A DNA stretch of 43,394 nucleotides from Prevotella sp. P3-122 (GTDB lineage: Bacteria; Bacteroidota; Bacteroidia; Bacteroidales; Bacteroidaceae), in NCBI RefSeq assembly GCF_002251365.1, contig NZ_NPJH01000077.1, positions 1 through 43,394 of the forward strand, written 5' to 3'. The number at the start of each line of letters is the position of its first letter. Positions within the stretch are counted from its first letter, which is position 1. Shown here piece after piece: positions 16,410-25,481 of the stretch. The translations under genes and the position numbers were made by a program. Below the pieces are notes generated by a model that saw only the letters and a list, made by a program, of their open reading frames with translations, searched no databases and was not told where the DNA came from.

Positions 16410-16455
16410 AGTGACTCCTCCATGTAAAGACTGCATCTTTCATGAAGGAGTCACT
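16410..16455. terminator. Bidirectional terminator between MFS and GH31 genes
   Basis: AGTGACTCCTCCATG (16410-16424) pairs with CATGAAGGAGTCACT (16441-16455) with one mismatch, giving a stem of about 14 pairs and a 16-base loop. A run of six A at 16405-16410 provides the U-tract for minus-strand transcripts, and ATTATTT follows on the plus side. It lies between convergent genes ending at 16383 and 16513. Confidence 0.75.
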
Positions 16456-16512
16456 ATTATTTCGGGGAGGCGTATAGGCCTATTTTCACGTAGGTGGAAC
16501 GGTATTGGCTTG

Positions 16513-18915
16513 TCAGAACCTAACGCTCACAGCCTTAGTACCATCGTAGCCGACCGTCTTTGTATGTTCCTTACCCACTACCCTGACATTGAATGTACGT
16601 TTGTTGAGCATACCCTTGAATGCTCCAGCGCGCTTGCCAACAGACAGTTTTCCCGCCTTATCATTCCAGCGGAAAGTAATCGTGCTGTACTGTCCCTTCT
16701 CATAGTTATAGTTGTCACCCTCATCCTCGTAGAGTGTGAACGTGGCATCGGCACCGGGATATACAATTATTTCGAGGTTGTCCCACTGCCGCTCACCTGC
16801 ATATTGCATGACGGGAGCCAAAGGAAGGATAGAGCCGGCACGCACGAACATCGGGACACGGTCGAGAGCCGTCTCAAGCCTCACGCTCTGTCCACCCTTA
16901 TGTTTCTGCTCCGTCCAGAAGTCATACCACGTAGCACCTTCAGGCAAATACTTCTCAGCGGTCTTCCCTGCATTGAAATCGGTCTCTGCCTTGCAGCGTT
17001 CTACCGCCTTGTGGTCCTTTATTATCTCTTCAGCCGTATATTGAGGCTCGACAATGGGCGCGGCGAGAATATTTCGGCCAAACATAAACTCATCCGTCAT
17101 ATTCCATACCTTTCTGTCGTTGGGGAAATCGTAGACGAGCGCGCGCAGATAGCTTTCATCTGATGACGTAACCTGCCATGCTGTACTATATAAATAAGGT
17201 ATAAGACGGTAGCGCAGGCGTATGGCGGATTCTATTGCATCAAAAACCGGCTCACCCTTCTTGCCAAACTGGTATATCTCGCGAGGCGCATCCGCTCCGT
17301 GACTCCTGAAGACGGGACAGAAAAGCCCGTACTGCATCCACCTTACGTACAGTTCCTGATATTGTGGGTTCTGCGGTGCAGAAATCCGTCCTCTGTTGTA
17401 TGCTCCGCAGAAGAAGCCGCCTATATCGGTATTGAAATTAGGACATCCCGTCATGGTATAGTTCAAGCCTGCCGGTATCTGCTTCCGCAGCATATCCCAT
17501 GTGGAAGCCACATCGCCCGACCATAGTCCGGAGCCGTAACGCTGCTGTCCGGCAAATGCCGAGCGCGTCATTATAAACACTCTCTTGTCATCCGACTCCT
17601 TGCGTTGGTTGTCATAGACACCAGACACCGTACACAGCGGGAATGCGTTTCTCACCCTTCGCCATGTTCCAAGGCCCGTCATCCTGTCGTAGTCGCTATC
17701 CTTGGAGTTGAAGTAGTCAGGGTCGGTAGAGTCCATCCACCAAGCGTCCACGCCATAATCATACAGTGTCTTGAGGTTCTGCCAGTATATGTCCCTTGCC
17801 TCCTTGCTGTAAGCGTCATACACACGGACACCACTTGGATAATCCATCCTTGGCGGCCATATATGCGAGATGCCGCTTTGCGGCCAAGTCTCGAAATCAA
17901 AGAGAAGTCCTTTCTCATCCAGCTGTCGGTAGCCTTTGGTATATGGTCCGAAGTTTGCCCAGATACTGATCATGAGATGCGCATTCATTCTGTGTACAGA
18001 GTCAACCATCATCTGCCCATGTCTGAATCCCTCACCAATGAAATCCATGGCATTCCAGGTATAGTTGCTGCCCCAATACTGCCAGTCCTGTATGATACCG
18101 TCGAGCGGCACATTATTCTTACGATGCCAGTCGACAACCTCCAGCAACTCGTTCTCCGTCTTGTATCTCTCCCTGCACTGCCAGAAACCGTATGTCCACA
18201 GAGGGAACATGTCAACCTTTCCCGAGAGCTGGCGCATAAGCGCGTTTACACCGTCGGCAGACCCTCCGTACATGAAATAATAGTCGGACGCATCACCAAC
18301 CTCGGCAGAGAAGGACATTCCGCTGGCATCGTCCTTGAAGTCAGCCCTGGAATAATTGTCCCAATAGATGCCCCACCCCTTCAGCGACTGAACAACATAC
18401 TGGAAGTCCTCAAGATTAGACTGTTCCATAAACTTCTGCGTGCCACGCCTGTTTAGCTTGCCGTCCTGCAAGGTACCCAGTCCGTAGATTGGCTCATCAC
18501 CGTCAAGCTCATACACCTGCGTAACACGGTAGGCCCCCTTGTCAGGGCCGGAGTTTCTTTCCTCAAACGTTGTACCTTTCTCTTTCAGCAACACTTGGCT
18601 ACCATCGTAGAAAGAAACGATTCCCGTAGCGTTATCAATGGCAACAGTGAGCTTCTTACTTTTGAGCAATGTCGTGCCTGATTGCTTTGTGATATTAACC
18701 TTCATATTCTCCAAAGGGGCCATAGTAACCACAAGACTGTTCTCTGACGGTCCCTTAGCTCCCTGCGGATACTTCACTACTCTCACAATGTCGGGAGCAT
18801 AGAAGGTCACATTACATACAGTTCCCTGAGCAACCACTGTAGCTGACTTGGCAGCAACCATAGCCTGCAAAGGTACTATCAATACCAATAATAACACTAA
18901 AAGTTTTTTTCTCAT
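16513..18915 (-). CDS. Secreted GH31 glycosidase (alpha-xylosidase / alpha-glucosidase type)
   Basis: The 800-residue product has a signal peptide (first 21 residues, to VAAK). An N-terminal beta-sandwich with YGLGTLQDGKLNRRG near residue 145 is followed by a (beta/alpha)8 barrel. The catalytic nucleophile is Asp395 in DAWWMDSTDPD, and the acid is Asp468 in LWSGDVAS. PLWTYGFWQCRERY near 238 is the usual barrel entry motif. The C-terminal part carries a DUF5110-like beta-sandwich. The WWMD signature is typical of Bacteroidota GH31 enzymes active on xyloglucan or other alpha-linked glycans, but specificity is not readable. It is the last gene of a minus-strand series and follows the GSCFA gene by 51 bases. 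Confidence 0.9.
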   Translation of the reverse strand: MRKKLLVLLLVLIVPLQAMVAAKSATVVAQGTVCNVTFYAPDIVRVVKYPQGAKGPSENSLVVTMAPLENMKVNITKQSGTTLLKSKKLTVAIDNATGIVSFYDGSQVLLKEKGTTFEERNSGPDKGAYRVTQVYELDGDEPIYGLGTLQDGKLNRRGTQKFMEQSNLEDFQYVVQSLKGWGIYWDNYSRADFKDDASGMSFSAEVGDASDYYFMYGGSADGVNALMRQLSGKVDMFPLWTYGFWQCRERYKTENELLEVVDWHRKNNVPLDGIIQDWQYWGSNYTWNAMDFIGEGFRHGQMMVDSVHRMNAHLMISIWANFGPYTKGYRQLDEKGLLFDFETWPQSGISHIWPPRMDYPSGVRVYDAYSKEARDIYWQNLKTLYDYGVDAWWMDSTDPDYFNSKDSDYDRMTGLGTWRRVRNAFPLCTVSGVYDNQRKESDDKRVFIMTRSAFAGQQRYGSGLWSGDVASTWDMLRKQIPAGLNYTMTGCPNFNTDIGGFFCGAYNRGRISAPQNPQYQELYVRWMQYGLFCPVFRSHGADAPREIYQFGKKGEPVFDAIESAIRLRYRLIPYLYSTAWQVTSSDESYLRALVYDFPNDRKVWNMTDEFMFGRNILAAPIVEPQYTAEEIIKDHKAVERCKAETDFNAGKTAEKYLPEGATWYDFWTEQKHKGGQSVRLETALDRVPMFVRAGSILPLAPVMQYAGERQWDNLEIIVYPGADATFTLYEDEGDNYNYEKGQYSTITFRWNDKAGKLSVGKRAGAFKGMLNKRTFNVRVVGKEHTKTVGYDGTKAVSVRF

Positions 18916-18966
18916 ATCAACAATTATTTAGATTAATAATAACTCCATACAAAAAGCTACCATCCA

Positions 18967-19770
18967 TCATATTTCCGGCATAAGCGGATAACGGCTCCGC
19001 AGATCCTCTATCTTCTGCCTCGTGGCATTGATGAACCTACGGTACTCCTCGCCATCGGCATTGAACGGCCTGTGTGCGAGTGCCTTCCTTAACGGTTCCC
19101 ATTCAGCCAGAAACTTTTTGGCCGCATCAGAGAGGTACACCTCAGAAAGCCGTTGCCAAATATATTCCACGGCCTGCTCCGAGGGATGCAGCATGTCCTC
19201 CTTATAGAAACGGTAGTCACGAAGCTCGTCATTGACAATCTCATAAGCAGGGAAATAGCAGCAACAGTCATTGCGTCTCACCATGGCATCCGCTGCAAGC
19301 AGCAACGTCGCCTTCGACAGCTGACTCTCATGGTAGCCATACTTGGCATACCTTATGGGACTGACCGTCAATATTACCCTCACCTGACTGTTACGGCCGA
19401 CAAGGATATCTACAGCTTTTTGCAGATAGTCACAGCACTCCTCAACGCTCAGATCCTCCTCCTGAAACAACCTTGCAGGGCGTTTGCGGCAATTGTCCAC
19501 TATCTCTCCTGTCTCTATCAGCCTGTATACATGGTTGGTCCCAAGCGTCATCACCACCACCCTCGGTGCGCAGTCTGTCCTCATGACAGTATGGTATATG
19601 CTTGCAGGATTGTACATCACGCCAAAGGGGTTCACGGTTGCCCTGAACATCTCCTGAGCGAAGCGTTTGCCAATATTGTCTGCAAAGCATGAGCCTACGA
19701 ACAGCATCTCCTCCTGCGGCTCTATCCTGAACGAAGGTGCCGGTATGTCAACTATGGTACGAAACTCCAT
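18967..19770 (-). CDS. GSCFA-domain protein (SGNH-hydrolase-like)
   Basis: The 267-residue product carries the family-defining motif GSCFA at residues 26-30 (FVGSCFADNIG). Further blocks fit an SGNH-type hydrolase fold: TLGTNHVYR near residue 77, a VSPIRY block near 140, and DMLHPSEQA near 200, which supplies the Asp-x-x-His pair. Ser27 would be the nucleophile. No signal peptide or membrane helix is visible, so a cytoplasmic location is likely. GSCFA proteins are widespread in Bacteroidota but have no established substrate; an esterase or acyl-transfer role is inferred from fold features. It lies 101 bases after fkp in the same direction, which may hint at glycan modification. Confidence 0.85.
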   Translation of the reverse strand: MEFRTIVDIPAPSFRIEPQEEMLFVGSCFADNIGKRFAQEMFRATVNPFGVMYNPASIYHTVMRTDCAPRVVVMTLGTNHVYRLIETGEIVDNCRKRPARLFQEEDLSVEECCDYLQKAVDILVGRNSQVRVILTVSPIRYAKYGYHESQLSKATLLLAADAMVRRNDCCCYFPAYEIVNDELRDYRFYKEDMLHPSEQAVEYIWQRLSEVYLSDAAKKFLAEWEPLRKALAHRPFNADGEEYRRFINATRQKIEDLRSRYPLMPEI

Positions 19771-19871
19771 CTGCGCTATGTCATAGGGTAAAACATTAAT
19801 TACTTCATATATATTACAAGTTGCAAGACTTGCTCAAAAGTGCTGGATAGATTAATATCAGGAAATACCAT

Positions 19872-22592
19872 TCAGCTGCGGCTGACCTGCATGCCCACTT
19901 TGCTTAGCGCCATGTTTACAAACCTTGCATTGGCATTAGGCGCATTGGCATTCAGAATGACTTTTATCCTTGCTGCCGCTTCTGGGTCTTTGGCTATCAT
20001 ATACAGGTATCCTCCGCCTCCTGCTCCCGGGAGCTTATATCCGAGGCACAGGTCATCGACAAGCTGTGTCAGCCTGTATACCTCCGGCGTATTAGTACCT
20101 GCGTCGAGAGCCTGGTTCTGAAGCCACGTCTTACCTACAAGCCGCCCCATGTCGTTGAAGTCGTTGCGCTGTATAGCCTCATACATCATCATGGCATGCT
20201 CCTTCATCTCCCTCAGCAGCACCAGCTGGTCATGCTGATTTAGGAACATCTTGCGAACAATCTCCGAAAGTATGGTCTTGGCTGTCCTCGTCAGCCCGGT
20301 ATAATATAGCAGATGGCACGCCTGATATTCAGGCTGCGTGTATAGGTCGGAAGGTAGCCATCTCACCGTTGGCGTCTGTCCAAATCCCGCCGATGTCTGC
20401 AGGAGCTTCACGCCCTGCAACACTCCTCCCGACTGGTCCTGCCATCCTCCACCTGTAGTAAGCAGCTGTTCAAGCACAAGGGTCTGGTGGCAAATTTCAT
20501 TCTTGTCCCAGCCAAGTGAGCAGAAGTCGTTGAGCGTTCCGAGCACCGTAGCAGCAAGGACGCTGCTTGTACCGAGCCCACTTCCTGCTGGTATGGCAGA
20601 AAGAAGTGTAACCTCCATGCCGCAGCCGAAGTCGGCCAACTGTGTCTTCAAATCAGGATAACATGTCCCAGAGTATTGTGGAAGAAAACCTGCGAGGGCA
20701 AGAGCAGCCTTGGGGATAGAGAACGGGCTTCCCACTTTCTTGAAGTCGGCCAGTTGTCCGTAGGTCTCTACTATCTCTGAAGCCCCCAAGTCAATACTTC
20801 TCAGTACAACGTGATGCTCCTTGCACGGCTTCACGTAAGTCTGTATAGGCTGTTGGCCGTTCAGCTCAATGGCAAAATTGACCACATTACCTCCTTCCAT
20901 GAGACAGAACGGCGGAGTGTCCGTCCACCCACCAGCTATGTCTATACGCACAGGCGAGCGTCCCCATACTATCTGGTCGTCGGCCACAGCACGACAAGGG
21001 CGAACCATCTCAGCACCAGTCCCGTCATTGTTTACTGGTGTTGTCAGTATTCCCTCCCTGAGCAAGGAGAACGCCTTGTCCGATTGGCCTCTGAACATGG
21101 CATCCTTCATACGCGTTATCAACGGTGCGTCGTCAGGCAGCGGAGCAGGCATCTCTATACCATTGTCTGCAAACTGCCGTGCCGCATCATGAAGGTCGAG
21201 CTGATAGAACACGCTGTGCTCATAGTTCTGGGCCAGAGCCTGCCAGTTATGTTTCCTATATTCATTGCGCTGAGCGAAGAGCCTTCTGAGATTTGCTGTT
21301 GCCGATATCTCCTCCGCACTCATCTTACGTGCCTCCTCGTAGAGTCTTTTCGCCTCTGGCTCCTGGCCGAGCATGTATCTCAGCAAGCGTCCGGCCTCCT
21401 CCACTCCGTTGGCAACCGGGAACAGCCTCTTCTGCTGCTCATCCCCAGCAAACTTATCATCAAAGCCATAAGGTCGCACAACGTAACTACTCTCATCCAT
21501 AGGGACAATGTCCACACATTGCCCTGGCCTCAATGCCACGTGCCATTCGTTGACAGGCACGCCGGTAATGATGTTGCGGCAGGAGAGAGACCAGTCCTTG
21601 CCGACAAAGGAATTCTCTATCCACACATCGGTATTGTCCGCCGTAACCTTCAGCGACATTATGGTATTCTGGATAAAAATGCTTGGATGTGGTTTGCGGG
21701 AGAGATGCATTATCCTTCTCTGGTCATTGACCAGGTTCTGAATGGCAAGAGTGGACGACAGCAGCTCCCGTGATGTTCCAAAATGATAGAACTCCCCACC
21801 AGGCAGTGGCAGCACAGCAACCTTCAGCCCTCTCACCTCTGGGTCATCGAGCGTTGGATGTGTTCCCATAGCACCGCCAAACTCACTGTACAAGTCGTAC
21901 TCTCCCTTGTGTGACATCAATACCTTTACAGCCCTGTCGCTAAGCAGCCATACACCAATGTCAGTCAGATAGTAATGGTCCTTAAGCAGTTCGCCAAGCT
22001 TTTCAACGGAAGGCTTCTGCAACATACACTTCAGTACTGACGGTGTCTGTCTTGATGATACGAACACACCATGGTTATGGGCAGTCTCCGGTCCGAGCCA
22101 CAGTCCGTAGCATACAACGTCGGCATCAGGAATAGGCTGCAGAGGCTGCGTATTTCTAATCATCACGTCACCACTCACAATCATGGTATGTAAGCTATCA
22201 GGTGCTGCATCCATAATCTTCTGATATAGCGGCAACTGCAACGACAGCAAGTCCTGCGCAAGCTTCTGTCCCCTCTCCCACCTGAAGACAGGTATCGGAG
22301 TAAGCACTTTTCCCGAAGGCGCATAAGCAGGCAGCCTGCGGCTTTGTCCACCGGCATGAAGCAGCAACCGCCGTTCACTTGCCAGCCACTGGCCGAAAGT
22401 TGGTTCACCGTCCTTAGAGCCTTTGGCAACATCATTGTGATAGGCCTGCTGCAACAGCCATGTCGAGCCTCCACCCGAACCGAGCTTGTGGTCCACGGGG
22501 TCATTTGTGCAAAACCATTCATCCTTGCTATAACCCGTTATATCATGGAAACAGCCTACAAGATTAGGGGGCAGTGACAGAAGTTTTTTCAT
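19872..22592 (-). CDS. fkp: Bifunctional L-fucokinase / GDP-fucose pyrophosphorylase
   Basis: This 906-residue fusion salvages L-fucose to GDP-L-fucose in the cytoplasm for decoration of capsule and glycoproteins. The N-terminal half is the fucose-1-phosphate guanylyltransferase, with a glycine-rich nucleotide region (GSGGGSTWLLQQAY near residues 38-51). The C-terminal part, from about residue 555, is a GHMP-type kinase with VRIDIAGGWTDTPPF near 557 and the ATP loop PAGSGLGTSSV near 665. The last segment (LCLGYKLPGAGGGGYLYMIA near 865) is the third GHMP motif. Length is close to the roughly 950-residue Bacteroides Fkp. No fucose transporter is adjacent in the window, so fucose supply must come from elsewhere. 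Confidence 0.94.
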   Translation of the reverse strand: MKKLLSLPPNLVGCFHDITGYSKDEWFCTNDPVDHKLGSGGGSTWLLQQAYHNDVAKGSKDGEPTFGQWLASERRLLLHAGGQSRRLPAYAPSGKVLTPIPVFRWERGQKLAQDLLSLQLPLYQKIMDAAPDSLHTMIVSGDVMIRNTQPLQPIPDADVVCYGLWLGPETAHNHGVFVSSRQTPSVLKCMLQKPSVEKLGELLKDHYYLTDIGVWLLSDRAVKVLMSHKGEYDLYSEFGGAMGTHPTLDDPEVRGLKVAVLPLPGGEFYHFGTSRELLSSTLAIQNLVNDQRRIMHLSRKPHPSIFIQNTIMSLKVTADNTDVWIENSFVGKDWSLSCRNIITGVPVNEWHVALRPGQCVDIVPMDESSYVVRPYGFDDKFAGDEQQKRLFPVANGVEEAGRLLRYMLGQEPEAKRLYEEARKMSAEEISATANLRRLFAQRNEYRKHNWQALAQNYEHSVFYQLDLHDAARQFADNGIEMPAPLPDDAPLITRMKDAMFRGQSDKAFSLLREGILTTPVNNDGTGAEMVRPCRAVADDQIVWGRSPVRIDIAGGWTDTPPFCLMEGGNVVNFAIELNGQQPIQTYVKPCKEHHVVLRSIDLGASEIVETYGQLADFKKVGSPFSIPKAALALAGFLPQYSGTCYPDLKTQLADFGCGMEVTLLSAIPAGSGLGTSSVLAATVLGTLNDFCSLGWDKNEICHQTLVLEQLLTTGGGWQDQSGGVLQGVKLLQTSAGFGQTPTVRWLPSDLYTQPEYQACHLLYYTGLTRTAKTILSEIVRKMFLNQHDQLVLLREMKEHAMMMYEAIQRNDFNDMGRLVGKTWLQNQALDAGTNTPEVYRLTQLVDDLCLGYKLPGAGGGGYLYMIAKDPEAAARIKVILNANAPNANARFVNMALSKVGMQVSRS

Positions 22593-22604
22593 ACCCTAAA
22601 TATC

Positions 22605-22663
22605 GTTTATTTCTCTATAACCTTAGTTTCTTTTCCTTTTATAGTTTATTTCTCTATAACCTT
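22605..22663. repeat. 39-bp offset duplication at the end of the LamG gene
   Basis: GTTTATTTCTCTATAACCTT occurs at 22605-22624 and again exactly at 22644-22663. The second copy includes the stop codon and last codons of the minus-strand LamG gene. The first lies in the 53-base spacer before fkp. This looks like a small tandem duplication of a gene end. Confidence 0.7.
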
Positions 22664-25339
22664 TGTTACCTTACCGTTAGAAGCCTTTCTGATGAGCAGT
22701 CCTTTGGCATTCTTGCCAGCGGCCTTGCCATCGATAGTGTATGTGGCCGTATTTACCGCCTCGTCAGTTTCAACATTCTGCACTCCGTTGGTCAGGTCGG
22801 CCATTATTTCTTTCACATCATCTGCCTGAAGGTCATAATTGAATATCCGCACATCGTCGATATATCCCTTGAACATTGGGTCGGCATTGAACTGGCTTCG
22901 TCCGATATAGTTGAGCACAGGATTGAAATCCGATGGTTTGATGGTGATGCCCGTAGCCTGAGCGACTTCCTCTCCATCAACAAATATTCTGACGGTACCA
23001 TCTCCTAATGAAACAGCGACATGATGCCAAGAGTTGGCAGCGAGCTTGGTCGGGCATGCCACCACCTGCTCGTCACCACCATTCTTGATGGCAAAGCGCA
23101 TTACCGAGCCATTGCTCGGAGTGAGGAACATATACTCATCCACACCATTACCAAAATCAAACAGCCTCTGCCATGCCGATGACGTGTTGCGCCAGTTCAC
23201 CCACATAGCCACGGTCATCTTGTCGTATGAGGCAATGGTGTAAGGCAACTGCACATAGTTGTCGGTGCCGCTCAGGTAGAGCGATTTCTCTCCCGACTTG
23301 TGCTCTGTAGAGAACACCGTCTTGCCGTAGACTGCCACGTCGAGGGCATTGTCGGTATTGTCGGCAAGCATATCGTCAAACTGCCAGTTGGCAACTAACG
23401 CATTACCCTCTACCGGAGCTGCCTCCACCGCCGTACAGGCTTTCGACATATTGTCGCTCATGTCTATGGACTTCACGGCATACTGGTACTCATGTCCCGG
23501 CAAGCAAGTGTTGTCTGTAAAGCTTGTACCCTGTACCTTGCGTGCTATGGTGTTCCAGTTGGTATCGCCAGCATCAGCCCTAAGAACCATATAACCTGCA
23601 AGGTCGGCCTCGGTATTTGCCGTCCACTGCAATGTCACCGAAGCCGTAGAAGCCTTGGCTGTAAGTCCCTTGGGTATGGCAGGGGGGATAATCTCGCATG
23701 CAGCGCCCTCAGGCAGGAACTGCCACAAACGCAGATTACGCTTGGCCACGGAAGAGTCATCAAACAGCCCCTGCACGATATTCGTGCCGTTGGTCTGCTG
23801 CGAAGAAGCCGCCATGAGGCATAATCCCGACTCACGGTTCAGTATGTAGTAGCAGCCGTTACCATAATATTTAAGGTACCACTGCTCGTTAGAGGAGTTT
23901 CCACCATCATATGCTATGACATTTGCTCCGCTCACCGTCGAGAAGTTCAACACGTTCATGTGCCTCCTGTCAGCAGCATTCGTAAAAGTAAGGAAGCTAT
24001 AGTCGCCGCCTATACGGTCGCTTACGGGTGCGACATCCCATATCTGAGCACTGGAGTTGTCAGCCGCCTTCACGAGAGCAATGTTGTCTGAGCCATACTC
24101 AGCAGCCACATAGCGTGTGCTCCTGTTCATAATCCTGTACCTCCCGTTTATGACGCTTGGCTGCACGTCAGCTCCCCAAGTAACGTCAATCACCCTCTCC
24201 GCATTAGTCTGTCCGTTCTGATATCCTGTACCTCCCGGCACAGACATATTCAGCTCCCTTACGGGGCCGTAGCCGTCGTAGTAGACATCCTTGTCCTTGG
24301 AGACGAAAAGGAAGCTTGAGGTATTGGCCTGCCTCTCTGACGAGCCTATGAACGCCTTCACCTCTCCCGATGTCTCGTCACGATATACAGATGCTGATGT
24401 CCATGCCGGACGGTTTTCGGCATAAGCCAGTCTTGAGCCGCTGTTGCTTATACGGCAGAACTCTCCACGGGCGCGGCTGTCGAAGCCCCACCATACACCC
24501 ATCTTCATGCCATACTCTGCGCCCACCATTGCCTCACCGACATTGTGGAGCTCGTCGGCATAAGGGTAGTTGCCGTCCTCGGCCACCGTCTTGAAGAAAT
24601 TGGCATAGGTGTCAAACGAGCCTGCCAGCTGATGCGTGTTGCCCCAATCGACATAAGGCTTGAGGCCGTTGTACCATTTCAGAGCCTCGTCACAGTTCAG
24701 GGTATTTCCTCCCGTAATGGCAACATCAGCAAAAAGCGGATAGTTTGCCTTCAGTTTCTGTGCAATCTCCTTGAAGCTCGCAAGATTGCCCTGTCCCCAG
24801 CCGAAGTCGGGCTCATTGTATGGCGATATGGCGACAACCTTATGCTTGGGATAGTTCTCGTTGAGCCATTTCACGCTGGCATTGATAAGCTCTGCCCAGT
24901 GGTCGGTGTTGGCGACACCGTTCTCCACATAGTAGCTGTGAATGCCTGCCTCCTGGTCCTCGTTCAGTACGATGTCAACATCAGTGCCGACAAGGTTTAT
25001 TAGCTTTGTCCTGGTGTCCAGTCGCGCTATCTGGCTTGACGTGAGCTCCTTGTCGTCAACAAGCGGGTAAGTAGTCTGGAAACTGCTTCTCATTATGGAG
25101 ATATTCTCCTTGCCAATATGGTTGATGCCCTTTCTGACGTTCTGCTCGCTATCCCATGCCACGTCGAGTCCCCATCGTATGGGGAACTTTAAGCCATCGG
25201 AGAATATGGAGAATGGCACCAGGGTTGCTCCCGTTGGCTGAGGGTTGAGATACATGCTCGATGACACTCTTGGCTCCTGAGCCAAAGATATCATTGCGCA
25301 GCTTGCTGCTGCTGATAGGATAAAGGTTCTTATAGTCAT
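22646..25339 (-). CDS. Secreted multidomain glycan-acting protein (GH-like, ricin, FN3, LamG, sorting tail)
   Basis: The 897-residue product has a signal peptide (to about residue 20, SLAQEP). Residues 30-400 look like a clan GH-A type barrel: AISPYNEPDFGWG near 175 would supply the acid/base Glu, and ELHNVGEAMVGAEYG near 265 is a candidate nucleophile region. A ricin-type beta-trefoil with RYIMNRSTRYVAAEYG, LWQFLP and similar repeats follows at about 400-550, then an FN3 domain at about 555-640. A LamG/concanavalin-like domain lies at about 650-840 (MTVAMWVNW, SWHHVAVSLGDG, YIDDVRIFNYDL). The last 45 residues (YTIDGKAAG to KVTKVIEK) resemble a type IX secretion sorting tail. It is probably a cell-surface glycosidase; the family and substrate are not certain. 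Confidence 0.78.
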   Translation of the reverse strand: MTIRTFILSAAASCAMISLAQEPRVSSSMYLNPQPTGATLVPFSIFSDGLKFPIRWGLDVAWDSEQNVRKGINHIGKENISIMRSSFQTTYPLVDDKELTSSQIARLDTRTKLINLVGTDVDIVLNEDQEAGIHSYYVENGVANTDHWAELINASVKWLNENYPKHKVVAISPYNEPDFGWGQGNLASFKEIAQKLKANYPLFADVAITGGNTLNCDEALKWYNGLKPYVDWGNTHQLAGSFDTYANFFKTVAEDGNYPYADELHNVGEAMVGAEYGMKMGVWWGFDSRARGEFCRISNSGSRLAYAENRPAWTSASVYRDETSGEVKAFIGSSERQANTSSFLFVSKDKDVYYDGYGPVRELNMSVPGGTGYQNGQTNAERVIDVTWGADVQPSVINGRYRIMNRSTRYVAAEYGSDNIALVKAADNSSAQIWDVAPVSDRIGGDYSFLTFTNAADRRHMNVLNFSTVSGANVIAYDGGNSSNEQWYLKYYGNGCYYILNRESGLCLMAASSQQTNGTNIVQGLFDDSSVAKRNLRLWQFLPEGAACEIIPPAIPKGLTAKASTASVTLQWTANTEADLAGYMVLRADAGDTNWNTIARKVQGTSFTDNTCLPGHEYQYAVKSIDMSDNMSKACTAVEAAPVEGNALVANWQFDDMLADNTDNALDVAVYGKTVFSTEHKSGEKSLYLSGTDNYVQLPYTIASYDKMTVAMWVNWRNTSSAWQRLFDFGNGVDEYMFLTPSNGSVMRFAIKNGGDEQVVACPTKLAANSWHHVAVSLGDGTVRIFVDGEEVAQATGITIKPSDFNPVLNYIGRSQFNADPMFKGYIDDVRIFNYDLQADDVKEIMADLTNGVQNVETDEAVNTATYTIDGKAAGKNAKGLLIRKASNGKVTKVIEK

Positions 25340-25481
25340 TGTTATTGGATATTAAGAAGGGATTTATGTTATTGTATAGTGGCTTAGGTTATTTGTAGAT
25401 GATGAAGGTTGCGTTAATGGTATAGGTTTTAAAGGTTATGTAGTTTTTTGTAGGATGTAGGTATGGTAGGAAGGAAGGGAG
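25340..25481. other. Low-complexity G/T-rich spacer
   Basis: Between the YfhO and LamG genes lies a spacer rich in TTAT, GGTT and TAGG words on the plus strand (for example GGTTATTTG, GGTTTTAAAGG, GGTTATGTAG). No perfect repeat unit, terminator or TAnnTTTG box was identified. It resembles a decayed short-repeat spacer like those elsewhere in the window. Confidence 0.35.

Noticed and set aside
20811..21773. A 320-codon plus-strand frame inside fkp
   Set aside because: Shadow of the GC-biased fkp gene with no domain features.
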